Shown here: in pieces, positions 54,002-63,072 of the stretch
Layout of the letters: the number at the start of each line of letters is the position of its first letter
Numbering within the stretch: position 1 is the first letter of the stretch
Origin: CBDBEU01 sp965204565
Lineage (GTDB): Bacteria; Pseudomonadota; Alphaproteobacteria; Rhizobiales; TMED25
Direction: 5' to 3'
Assembly: GCA_965204565.1 (NCBI GenBank)
Contig: CBDBEU010000005.1
Span: forward strand, 682,001 to 746,000
Length of the DNA stretch: 64,000 bases
Notes under the pieces: model-generated
What the model saw: the letters and a program-made list of their open reading frames with translations, nothing else
Database searches by the model: none
Told to the model about the DNA's origin: nothing
Translations under genes and position numbers: made by a program

Positions 54002-54987
54002 TCAATCCAACGGATAGAAACACGCCACAGCACGGCCGGGTGCGGTCTCGCTCAAGGGCGGCATTTCGGCCAGGCAATGCTCGCGCGCGCAGCGCGCCGC
54101 ATGGGGGCAGTGGCGCACAAACAGCGGACTCGGGACCTCCGGCACCATCTTGCCGGGTTTGCGGCGCGAGGCCGGATCGGGCCTTGGTGCGGCAGTTATG
54201 AGGGAGACGGTATAGGGGTGGCGGGGCCTGGCAAACACCTCCTGTGTCGGTCCTTCCTCGACAATGCGGCCGAGATAGATCACCGCGACGCGGTCGGTGA
54301 CATGGCGAATGACGGTGACGCCTGGCTGATCAGCATGATGGTAATGGCGCGGCGCCGGCGAATCTCCATGATCAGATTGAGGATCTGGCCGCGCACCGAG
54401 ACATCGAGAGCCGAGACCTGCTCATCGGTAACAAGAAGATCGGGATCGGTGATCAATGCCCGGGCGATGGCGATGCGCTGGCGCTCACCACCTGAAAATT
54501 CGTGGGGGGAGCGCACACCATCACCGGCAGTGAGCCCGACTGCGGCAAGCCCCGATGCCACAAGCTCTGATTGTTCGGCCCGGCTCAAGCCGGCACCAAG
54601 GCCAGCCAGCGGTTCGCAGATCGAGCGGGCGATGGTAAAGCGCGGGTCGAGCGAGCCCTGGGGATCCAGAAATACCATCTGCATGCGCCGGCGGGCCGCG
54701 CGTCTGCGTCTGCGGCGCATTCTTGCAAGATCATCGCCGTCGAAACGAATCACTCCCAGATCCGGCTTTTCGAGCGCCAGCATGAGGCGCGCGAGTGTCG
54801 ATTTGCCAGCGCCCGATTCACCGATCAGCCCCAGGCTGACGCTAGGCTCCAGGGACAGAGACACGCCATGCAGCACCCGCTGGCGCAGGGCACGGCCGAG
54901 AATTGTGCGGTGCGGCAGGCGGTAATCGCGCGCGACGTTGGCGAGCTCAAGCAGCGGCGGGGCAGAGGTATTGGCGGTGAGGCTCAT
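54002..54987 (-). pseudogene. Peptide ABC transporter ATP-binding protein (DppF-like), frameshifted
   Basis: The ATG at 54987 overlaps the upstream dppD-like stop (ATGA). Walker A GLIGESGAGKSTLARLMLAL, Q-loop MVFLDPQGSLDPRFTIARSI, signature HEFSGGERQRIAIARALITD and Walker B DLLVTDEQVSALDVS (an E-Q instead of E-P) are seen. Near 54327 one missing G turns LISQGVTVIRHVTDRVAVIY out of frame; 54002-54283 then carries the C-terminus IYLGRIVEEGPTQEVFARPR and the oligopeptide-type CAREHCLAEMPPL segment. One indel only, so sequencing error is a real alternative to a dead gene. Confidence 0.82.
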
Positions 54988-55903
54988 GCGATCTCCGGGT
55001 GAAAGCACATCGCCTCATGCCCCGATGCGATGGTCACCGGCGGCGGCAGGCCTGCCCGGCAGCGCGGGGCAAAGGGACAGCTGATCTTGAAGCCGGGGCC
55101 GGGCTTTTCGAGCTTGCCCGGAATGGTGCGCAGTTGGCCGCCGGTACGCGTGCCTGTCTGCGGCAGCGCATCGAACAGTACCCTGGTGTAGGGATGGGCC
55201 ATCTGGCCAAAAACGCCCGCCGTGCTGCCATGCATCACCAGCATGCGGTCTGTCATCTCGGCGATCACCCCCAGATCGTGGCTGATCATCAACAGGCTTG
55301 TGTCTTGCTGATCGGTGATCATTGACGATCAGATCGAGAATGCGTACCTGGGTGCTGACACTAGGGGTCGTGGTCGGCTCATCGCAAATCAGCAGTGAAG
55401 GACTCGCTGACAGGGCAATCGCGATCAGCACGCGCTGGCGCTGGCCGCCGGACAATTCATGGGGATAAAGACCGGGCGGGAAGCGGCTGGCGGGCAGGAC
55501 GAGGCGCGCTAGAAGTTCAAACATCCGTTCGCACACACCGCGCGCGCCCAGACCCAGATGCAGGCCTTCGGCAATCTGATCGCCAATGGTGCGCAGCGGA
55601 TTGAGCACGCGCATCGGTTCTTGAAATACCATCGCCATGCGCGGCCCGCTCAAGGCGGGCAGAAAATCGTCGGCAGCGCCGATAATTTCCTCGCCATCAA
55701 GGCAAATGCTGCCGGTGGTGCGCCCCTTCGGGCAACAACCTCATGATCGCCAGTGCGGTCAGGGTCTTGCCGCAGCCGGATTCGCCGGCAATGCTAAGGC
55801 TTTCGCCAGTATCAATAGAGAATTAAATATCGTCGCCCAGCGCTATTGGCGCGCGCGCTGCCGGTCACAATCGAAAGTCCGTTGACCTCAACCAGCGCAA
55901 ACG
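54984..55903 (-). pseudogene. Peptide ABC transporter ATP-binding protein (DppD-like), multiply frameshifted
   Basis: Reading down the minus strand: LVEVNGLSIVTG near 55890, Walker A SIAGESGCGKTLTALAIMRL near 55790, then TTGSICLDGEEIIGAADDF and MVFQEPMRVLNPLRTIGDQI after a frameshift near 55725, signature HELSGGQRQRVLIAIALSAS, and DEPTT near 55375. Another frameshift near 55320 leads into LLMISHDLGVIAEMTDRMLV and the cysteine-containing C-terminus ISCPFAPRCRAGLPPP. An in-frame TGA also falls near 55825. Inactive as read. Confidence 0.82.
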
Positions 55904-55906
55904 GCT

Positions 55907-56580
55907 TTACCTCAAGAACCGCAGGCGCGGGTCCAGCGCATCGCGCAGCCCGTCGCCCAGAAGATTGAGGCCCAAAACCGAGGCGGCAATGGTGAGTCCT
56001 GGAAAGATCACCAGATGCGGCGCCAGATAGATCATGGTCTGCGCCTCATTCAACATGCGCCCCCAAGAGGGGTCCGGCGGCACCGTGCCAAGACCCAGAT
56101 AGGAAAGCCCGGCTTCGGCCAGGATCGCCAGCGCGAACTGGATGGTCGCATGGACGATCAGAACGCTCGCAATATTGGGCAGAATGTGGGCGATGGTGAT
56201 CGAGACGGTGCCGCGTCCGGCAAGTAGCGCGGCCATGATGAATTCGCGCTGCCACACGGTGAGAGCCGCGCCCCGGGTGAGCCCTGCAAAGACAGGTATG
56301 TTGAAAATACCGATGGCGATGATCGAATTGACCGCACCTGGACTGAACAGCGCAGTAATCATCACCGCCGACAAAAGCGCCGGAAAGGCGAACACGAAAT
56401 CGCCGGCGCGTATCAGGATTTCATCGAGCCGGCCGCGCGTGGCGGCGGCGAGCGCGCCAAGCGGCACGCCGATAAACATGCCTATGGCAACCGCGACCAG
56501 CGCCACGATGATCGAATTGTGGGTCGCCTTCATGATCATCGAGACGAAATGATCGGTGCCGAACGGGTGCTCCCAGGGGG
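55907..56580 (-). pseudogene. Peptide ABC transporter permease (DppC-like), 3' part cut by an IS3 insertion
   Basis: The frame holds the DppC core: WEHPFGTDHFVSMIMKATHN, helix VALVAVAIGMFIGVPLGALA, the EAA region GLTRGAALTVWQREFIMAAL, and the end GDGLRDALDPRLRFLR. The open frame continues upstream to 56761, but those 58 or so residues are the antisense of an IS3 orfA. The true N-terminal part lies beyond the IS at 57676-57850. Gene inactivated by insertion. Confidence 0.88.
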
Positions 56581-57675
56581 TAATCCCTCCCCCCGAGAGT
56601 AAGGTGGCTTGGACGTAGAATTTTCTCGGCAGGATGACTGAGGAGATTCCGATGAACAGGACACGTTTCAACGCGGCCCGGATCATGGGCATTCTGCGGC
56701 AGATGGAGAACGGCGTGCCCATATCCGGGTTGTGCCACGAACAGGGCATGAGCAGCGCCACGGTCTACAAGTGGCGCGCCAGGTATGCCGGTATGGACAC
56801 GCGCCTGATCAGCGAGATGACGGCCATCGACGAGGAGAACCGGCGGCTGAAGCGTATGTACGCCGACGTCGGCATGCAGAACGACCTGCGCAAGGAGGCC
56901 CTCGGAAAAAATGATACGGCCGGCTCAGCGCCGAGAGTTGGCCGTGAAAGCGGTGGCGATGAAGGGCATCAGTATTGCGCCGGCCTGCCGCGGGTTCTCC
57001 ATCGGCCAGACGTGCTACAGATACAGCCCGAAGCTGGACGAAGGGAACGAACAGATCGCGGATCTGCTTGTCGGACTGACCAATGCCAGGAAAACCTGGG
57101 GCTTCTGGCTGTGTTTCCTGTATCTGCGCAACGTTCAGGGCCATGTCTGGAACCCCAAACGCGTTTACCGGATCTATCGCGATCTGGAACCAGACCTGCG
57201 CATCAAGCCCCGCAGGCGCCTGAAGCGTGAGAAACCCGGGGAACTGGCCGTGCCGGACGACTTCAATCGTGAGGGGCCGGGCATCGAGGTGGACTTTTCG
57301 CTGCCGGCCGAACGTGTCGTGCGGGCCTTGAACCGGATCATCGAATGGCGGGGCGCGCCAAAGGCGATCAGGGTCGATAATGGCCCGGAATACGTCAGTG
57401 GCAGGTTGATCGAACGGGCCGAGGGGCATCGCGCCGGCCTGTATCCAGCCGGGAAAGCCGCGGCAGAACGCTTGCGTCGAGCGATACAACCGAACGGTCA
57501 GGCACGAGTGGCTGGATACGACATCTTCGAAAGCATTGAGGAGGTGCGACAGATTGCCACCGAGCGGCTCTGGTCCTGCAACAACGAACGCCCCAACATG
57601 GGCAACCGCGGGATGACCCCTGCCCGGAAACTGAGAATGGCCGCGTAAATTCTACGACCAGGACCCCGCAAAAAT
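56581..57675 (+). mobile_element. IS3-family insertion sequence, internally deleted, inside dppC
   Basis: The element runs from GGTAATCCCTCCC at about 56587 to GGATTAC at about 57674; read inward, both ends start GTAATCCC. orfA starts at 56652 (MNRTRFNAARIMGILRQMEN, helix-turn-helix SSATVYKWRARYAG, then DEENRRLKRMYADVGMQNDL). orfB starts at 56911 (MIRPAQRRELAVKAVAMKGI) and runs to 57648. Between KREKPGELAVP and DDFNREGPGIEVDFSLPAER about 30 residues present in relatives are missing, including the first catalytic aspartate (the W-S-M-D-F motif). The element cannot move by itself. Further degenerate fragments lie at 20010 and 61665/62455. Confidence 0.85.
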
Positions 57676-57850
57676 GCCGGGATTACACCGGGAGGGCGAC
57701 AGGCGGCGGCGGGCAATATCGAGTTCGTCGAATGAATGGGGCGTCCAGAACAGCGCCGCCAGGGCGGTGGCGGGAATCATGGCTGTGATCACCGCACCGA
57801 TCAGAAGAGCACCGGAGCGGATGCGGCGCGCAGTGCCATTAGCGTCGCTT
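57676..57850 (-). pseudogene. Peptide ABC transporter permease (DppC-like), 5' part
   Basis: The minus frame reads RSGALLIGAVITAMIPATAL and AALFWTPHSFDELDIARR, the first membrane helix and linker of DppC. It stops at the right end of the IS3 copy and joins logically to WEHPFGTDHF at 56580 on the other side. Its own upstream end is fused to the remnant of dppB. Confidence 0.75.
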
Positions 57851-57865
57851 CTTCTGCGCCAACCC

Positions 57866-57929
57866 CCAAAATGACGACGTCCAGCGTCACCACAAGGCCC
57901 AGTAATCTGCGCGCCAGCAAAAACATCAT
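57866..57929 (-). pseudogene. Peptide ABC transporter permease (DppB-like), N-terminal stub
   Basis: An ATG at 57929 opens MFLLARRLLGLVVTL-like sequence (MMFLLARRLLGLVVTLDVVI), the start of DppB permeases. After about 20 residues it changes to unrelated sequence and then the dppC start. Nearly the whole of dppB has been deleted, which alone would kill the transporter. Confidence 0.65.
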
Positions 57930-57978
57930 CGCCGCCCTTCAAACTCCCGCCGCACGCGGGTGAAGGGCGTCCGCGCGA

Positions 57979-59436
57979 CTATTCAGACCAGCGAACTTCG
58001 GTCAGGTCATGGGCCTGAACCGGGCTGTTCTCCCAAAGTCCTTCCAGCTTCGCATTCCACACGCCCGATTTGGCTAGCTGGAACAGAAAACCGTTGACCG
58101 CATCAATGGCAAGAAGCTTCTGGGCCATGCGCATCAGGCGCGCACGTTCGCTCTCATCAATGATGCGGTTAAGCTCGCCAATGGTGGCATTGAAGACATC
58201 GCTTTGGTAGCCAAAATAGTAGTCCTCGCGCGCATAAATGCCGATATCGAAGGGCTCGGTGTGCGACACGATGGTGAGATCGAAATCCTTGCCCTGAAAC
58301 ACCTGCTCAAGCCATTGCGCCCATCCGAACGGGATCATTTCGACAGTGATGCCAATTTAGCTGCGCTGCGACAATCTCGCCGCTGCGCTTGGCATAGGTC
58401 GGCGGCGGCAGCTTGAGGGTGAGCGAAAATCCCTGCCCATAGCCAGCCTCGGCCAGAAGCGCTCTGGCTTTTTCAGTATGGTCGAGATAGGCGTCATGGT
58501 GGGGTGCGAAATGGCTGCCGATCGGCGTTCCCTGCCCGAACATGGCGCTGATAACGATCTTCTCGCGGTTGATCGCATGGGCGATGGCGCGGCGCACCAT
58601 GACATCGTCAAGCGGTGGCTTGCGGTTATTGATGGCCAGAATGGTCTCACCTTCGGTGGTGCCGGTGACAACGCGGAAGCGCTTGTCTGATTGAAACTGG
58701 CCGAGCACCTCGGGCGCCGGGAAATTTGCAAAGGCGTCGACATCGCCGGCCAGCAGCGCCGCAGTGGCGGCGGCCGGATCGGTGATGAATTTGAAGCTCG
58801 CACTTCCAAGCGCCGCGCGCTCGCCCCAATAGGTGTTGTTACGCACAAGCTCGACGCGGTCGGCCTTGACACAGCGCGAGAACTTGAACGGGCCGGTGCC
58901 CACCGGATCGGTCTTGTTGGCCGGTGCGCTTTCGCGCGCCACGATCACCGCATCGCCCCGCCGTGATTGAACAGGAAATTGCCGGTGGGCCGCTTGAAGA
59001 TGACCTCGACCGTATGCGGGTCCACGGCCCTGACCATCTTCGATGGGCTCGAACAACGCCTTTTGCGTATTGGTCGATATTTCGGCCATGGCACGCTCAA
59101 CGGAAAAGACGACGGACGTCTTCGGCATCGAACGCGGTGCCGTCATGAAAGCTGGCGCCCTGGCGCAGCGAAAATGTTGTAGGTGAGCGCGTCACTGGAA
59201 AGGGTCCAGCCTTGGGCAAGTGCGGGCCGGATTTCGCCATTGCGGTCGATGCGGGTCAGGCCCTCGAACACATTAGCGTAGACGATCTCGTCAATTGCAG
59301 CGGCGGCGCCAGCGGTGGGATCGAGATGCGGCGGCTCAAGCCCGATCCGTCAGGCGGATGCCCGCAGCACCAGCCTCCACGGCAAGCATGTCCAAAAGGG
59401 CGCATGCAAGCGATGCAATCCTGATCACGTTTCAGG
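57979..59436 (-). pseudogene. Peptide ABC transporter substrate-binding protein (DppA-like), frameshifted
   Basis: Fragments follow the family order. A signal peptide near 59430 (ACALLDMLAVEAGAAGI), LDPTAGAAAAIDEIVYANVF with EGLTRIDRNGEIRPALAQGW near 59290, FHDGTAFDAEDV near 59120, then 58380-58920 an open stretch (PVGTGPFKFSRCVKADRVEL, RNNTYWGERAALG, NREKIVISAMFGQGTPIGSH). Another frameshift near 58360 leads to IPFGWAQWLEQVFQGKDFDL and the C-terminus SGVWNAKLEGLWENSPVQ at 57979. At least four indels. It would have bound peptides in the periplasm. Confidence 0.85.
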
Positions 59437-59486
59437 CCTCATCGACTGAAGACCCGGCGCAGCCGATCATCCGCGCCGGACAATCC

Positions 59487-60422
59487 TCAAGGCCGCACTG
59501 TGGCCGCGACCGGCAGGGTCTTGTTCTTGGTCCACCCCACCATTGAGGCATCATACAGGCGCACCTTCTTAAGGCCCAGCACTTCGCTGAGCACGAACCA
59601 ATTGGTCGCCGCCCAATGGCCGGTATTGCAGTAGCTGATGATATCGGCATCGTCCTGCTTGAGCTCATCGGGCACCAGGCTGGCGATTTCATCGCGCGGC
59701 TTCAGCCGGTTGGCAGAGGTGGAATAGAACTGCGCTTGATCGACGCTGAGGGCGCCGGGGATATGGCCGGCGCGATCGGCCTTGGTATGCTTTGCAGCCC
59801 CGGTGTACTGTTTTTCCGGGCGGGCATCGACCAGAAGCGCATCGGTACCGACCTCGCCGGCGATTTCACTGGTCGACACCAGTATCTCGGGGCGCGGCTT
59901 GGCGATGAACATCGCCGGCTTGATCTTGGCCTTGCCCGAGGCTACCAGATTTGCCGAATCCTCAAGCCAGGCGTTCCAGCCGCCGTCGAGTATCGCCACA
60001 TCATCATGGCCGAGATACTTGAAGGTCCAGTAGACGCGCGCGGCTGCGCCGAACTCCGCAGCGCCGCTGCCGGCGGGAACAATCACCACTGTGCTCGCAT
60101 TGGAAACGCCAAGACCGGAGATATAGCCCTCGATCACCTCGACTTCCGGCATCATGCCGATCACGCCGTCGCGCTCGGTGCGCCATTGGCCGCCATAGGG
60201 CGCATGAACGGCGCCGGGAAGATGCGCTTCGGTAAAATTCTCGGCTGCGTCCCTGCCACCGCGAATATCGATGATGACAACGCCCGGCGCGCCCAGATTA
60301 CCCTTGACCCAAGTGGTGTCGACCAGCGGCGCCGGCACAATCGCGGCAGCGGCCTGCAGTGCAAACAGGGCGATAAGAACGGTCAGAAAAAAGCCGCCAG
60401 TGGCATGTGCGCGCGAAATCAT
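59487..60422 (-). CDS. Exported rhodanese-type sulfurtransferase
   Basis: 311 residues with a signal peptide (GGFFLTVLIALFALQAAAAI). Two rhodanese domains: the first, inactive, around VVIIDIRGGRDAAENFTEAH, the second ending with the active-site loop DIISYCNTGHWAATNWFVLS, cysteine at about 264. Thiosulfate sulfurtransferases move a sulfane sulfur to cyanide or thiols; this one would work in the periplasm. Divergent from the Lrp-type regulator at 60613, whose gene may control it. Intact, in contrast to the dpp genes next to it. Confidence 0.9.
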   Translation of the reverse strand: MISRAHATGGFFLTVLIALFALQAAAAIVPAPLVDTTWVKGNLGAPGVVIIDIRGGRDAAENFTEAHLPGAVHAPYGGQWRTERDGVIGMMPEVEVIEGYISGLGVSNASTVVIVPAGSGAAEFGAAARVYWTFKYLGHDDVAILDGGWNAWLEDSANLVASGKAKIKPAMFIAKPRPEILVSTSEIAGEVGTDALLVDARPEKQYTGAAKHTKADRAGHIPGALSVDQAQFYSTSANRLKPRDEIASLVPDELKQDDADIISYCNTGHWAATNWFVLSEVLGLKKVRLYDASMVGWTKNKTLPVAATVRP

Positions 60423-60612
60423 CGAATGGAACTCCCCAAGACAGGTGAAGCGCCTATATGCGCGAGTAAAATTGGAAATTCAAGCCATTTTGGGTTATTC
60501 TGCGAACAAAAAGTCCAATTTTGTTGATATTTTAGTGAATTTCGAGAAAAATTCCCCAAAATATTACAATGTTGCTCCATCGTACGGCCAGCGCCGCAAC
60601 CGGATATTCGCC
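60423..60612. promoter_or_regulatory. AT-rich divergent intergenic region between rhodanese and Lrp genes
   Basis: 190 bases, much richer in A and T than the flanks (for example AATTTTGTTGATATTTTAGT and ATTCCCCAAAATATTACAAT). Lrp-type regulators bind such DNA and often control the divergent neighbour. No exact operator was assigned. Confidence 0.4.
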
Positions 60613-61119
60613 ATGACCAGCAAAATCGACCGCATCGACCGTAAGATCCTAGCCATCCTGCAACAGGACAGCACTCTGCCGGTAGCCGACATCGCACAAC
60701 AGGTCGGGCTTTCGACGACGCCGTGCTGGCGGCGCATACAGAAGTTGGAAAAGGACGGGGTGATCGCGCGCCGGGTAGCGCTGCTTGACCCGGCCGGCGT
60801 CAATGCCGGTGTCACCGCTTTCGTGGCGATCAAGACCAATCAGCACAATGACGAATGGTTCAACCGCTTCAAGGACGCGATCGACGGGTTTCACGAAGTG
60901 GTCGAGTTCTACCGCATGGCCGGCGAAATCGACTATCTGCTGCGCGTGGTGGTGCCCGACATTGAGCGCTTCGACCAATTCTACAAGCGATTGATCGCGC
61001 AAGTGGCACTGAGCGATGTTTCAACCAGCTTCGCGATGGAGCAGATCAAGTTCACCACCGCGCTGCCACTCGACTATGTTGTCAACGCTGGACCAAAACT
61101 CCACCACCAAGCGGAATAG
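60613..61119 (+). CDS. Lrp/AsnC-family transcriptional regulator
   Basis: 168 residues from the ATG at 60613 (MTSKIDRIDRKILAILQQDS). The helix-turn-helix VADIAQQVGLSTTPCWRRIQ and the RAM/AsnC ligand domain (VTAFVAIKTNQHNDEWFNRF, EVVEFYRMAGEIDYLLRVVV) are clear. The last ten or so residues (NAGPKLHHQAE) come from the joining IS21 remnant and replace the native end, which normally stops after TTALPLDYV. It is divergent from the rhodanese gene across an AT-rich 190-base gap, a likely operator region. Confidence 0.9.
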   Translation: MTSKIDRIDRKILAILQQDSTLPVADIAQQVGLSTTPCWRRIQKLEKDGVIARRVALLDPAGVNAGVTAFVAIKTNQHNDEWFNRFKDAIDGFHEVVEFYRMAGEIDYLLRVVVPDIERFDQFYKRLIAQVALSDVSTSFAMEQIKFTTALPLDYVVNAGPKLHHQAE

Positions 61120-61659
61120 GCTTTGGAGCCTTGGCTGACTTGCGGGAGTTCGATCTTGGCGTTTTGTGGTGTCGCAGCGGCCTTGTTTGAGGCGGAAGCT
61201 CTCGCCATTCATCTCCGGAATGTGGACATGATGGGTGAGCCGGTCGAGCGGCGCGCCGGTCAGGCGCTCGGAACCGAAGACGCCGGTCCATTCATCGAAC
61301 GGCAGGTTGGACGTGACGATGGTCGATCCGCGTTCATGGCGCCGGGAGAACACCTCGAAGAAGAGTTTCGGCGCCGGTCGGCGACAGGGGCACATATCCG
61401 GTTCATTGATGATCGGCAGCCGGTATTCAGTGAGCTGCTTCTGCAGACGCAGAAGCCGCTTCTCGTCGCGGGCTGGCAGTTCACGGACCGGGGCTGATGC
61501 GGTGATGAAGCCGAGGGTGATCCCCTTCCGGCAGGCTACCGATGCCGGCCCGAGCGCGATGTGGGTCTTGCTGGTTCCCGAGTTACCGACAGCGATGATG
61601 TTCTCATTGCGGGTGATGTCGTCGCACCGTGCCGGTTCCGGAACCATCATCTCGTTCAA
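61085..61659 (-). pseudogene. istB: IS21-family helper ATPase IstB, fragment
   Basis: The frame reads ENIIAVGNSGTSKTHIALGP, a Walker A with GTSKT where active IstB has GTGKT, then EKRLLRLQKQLTEYRLPIIN, FFEVFSRRHERGSTIVTSNL, PFDEWTGVFGSERLTGAPLD and HHVHIPEMNGESFRL. The N-terminal quarter is missing and IstA is absent. It abuts the Lrp gene on one side and an IS3 fragment on the other. Confidence 0.85.
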
Positions 61660-61664
61660 CGACG

Positions 61665-61715
61665 GGATGGCTTTGAAGTCGAAGCCGTCGAGGAGGTGCG
61701 GCAGATTGCCACCGA
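61665..61715 (+). mobile_element. IS3-family orfB fragment (left of the IS5 insertion)
   Basis: Reads FEVEAVEEVRQIATE, matching FESIEEVRQIATERLWSCNN of the copy at 57530. The match breaks at about 61715 and resumes at 62455, so an IS5 element lies inside it. Confidence 0.7.
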
Positions 61716-62454
61716 GGACACACTGCAGACCCCTGTCTGCTGCCTGGAATCGGGTGACGAGAGCGCATTTACGGCCGCGATGCGTGTCGGCCCTTTGCCT
61801 AGGTTGTGTTGGTTTCGCCGGGGCCGGGTTATGCCACGGCGCCTTTGCGCTCCCGGAACAGGAGCCGTTTCATGTTGACTGCGATGTTGGACATGCCGAT
61901 CCTGGCCCTCGCCCGGTCGATGCCGATGGTGGCATCGACGATCTGCCCGCCCATGGCGGGATATCCGGCGTCCTTAAGATGCGCGTCGAACCGGGCGAAG
62001 AGTTTCTCCACCGCGCCGGTCCGCACCAGGGCTTCCCGGAACCGCCGGATGGTCGTCTCGTCCGGCGCCCGCGCGCCGTTATCGAGGCTGAGGAAACGGC
62101 CAAAGCTGCGCCGGTCCATGATTTGGAACGCCGCCTGCGCATCCGACAGACCGTAGAGCGCCTGGATCACCGGCACCTTGAACATGAGGACCGGGTCCAT
62201 CGACGGGCGCCCGCCCTGCCTGCCATCGGAACGATCGAGCGTCGCATCCAACTCTGGCCGGCAACTCTGGCCGGAAGAGCTCGAAGTCGATAACCCCTGC
62301 AAGCCGCTCCAGCGGATCTCCCGCCTTCGATAACGCCGCGTAGCGCTCATCCGGATCGAACAACCCGCGCTGTGCAGCCATCGTTACCCTTCGTCGCCGA
62401 TATCCCCACGGAATCACGCCAACACGCTCAAAGCCAAGGGGTTCAGGGCGTCCG
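61716..62454 (-). mobile_element. IS5-family element, internally deleted, inserted in an IS3 fragment
   Basis: The transposase starts at 62381 (MAAQRGLFDPDERYAALSKA), frameshifts near 62260, and continues MDPVLMFKVPVIQALYGLSD, FGRFLSLDNGARAPDETTIR to MGGQIVDATI, then jumps directly to GMSNIAVNMKRLLFRERKGA at 61829. The middle, with most of the DDE domain, is gone. The flanking 61741-61900 is repeated at 19836-19995. Deleted derivative, inactive. Confidence 0.8.
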
Positions 62455-62577
62455 AGTGGCTCTGGTCCTATAACAACGAACGCCCCAACATGGGCAACCG
62501 CGGGATGACCCTTGCCCGGAAACTTGAGAATGGCCGCGTAAGTTCTACGACCAGGACCCCGCAAAAATGCGGGGATT
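62455..62577 (+). mobile_element. IS3-family right-end fragment
   Basis: Reads SYNNERPNMGNRGMTLARKL and ends in ACCAGGACCCCGCAAAAATG with GGGGATTAC at 62577, nearly the same as the right end of the IS3 copy at 57640-57674. Confidence 0.8.
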
Positions 62578-63072
62578 ACCCCTTCAACAAAAACCGCACG
62601 CCGCACCTGAACGTAAAGCGCCACACTCTTCATCCCCCGCCCTCTGCCAAAGGTACGAAGGCTATCAATTGTGGAATATCACTCCGGACAATCAGGCCGC
62701 TTCACTAGGGATCGCTCCGGCGTTCTCAGCCTGCATAGCGCGGAATGCCCGAATGCAAGCCCTTCGGCCTCAGAACTCCCCGCCGAGGAGACCGGCGCCG
62801 ACGTATATCCACGCCCCATTCGCTCAGCCGCTCTCCGAACAACGGAAAATAGAAGCCTCCATCAGGCTCATGGCCCATTAAATGGTTATGCGGTTTTCCC
62901 GGATTTTATTCAAGTAGAGCGCGTGTGATGGGACCATCTGGCAATCGTCAGTGCTGCCACACCTAAACATCGAACGCTTAGAACGCAACCTGCGGTAAAG
63001 GAACTCTAAAGGACGAGGAAATGTGCTTAATTTTGTAATTGCCATATTGATCAAGCTGATCGTCAATCTCGT
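62578..63072. other. 495 bases with no recognised feature
   Basis: Both strands were read. Short frames exist (for example 62671-62928 plus, 85 residues), but none has family resemblance, a good ribosome-binding site or codon character like its neighbours. No tRNA, repeat or IS end was seen. Confidence 0.5.

Noticed and set aside
56581..56761. The N-terminal 58 or so residues of the long dppC frame
   Set aside because: They are the antisense of the IS3 orfA start, not native permease sequence.
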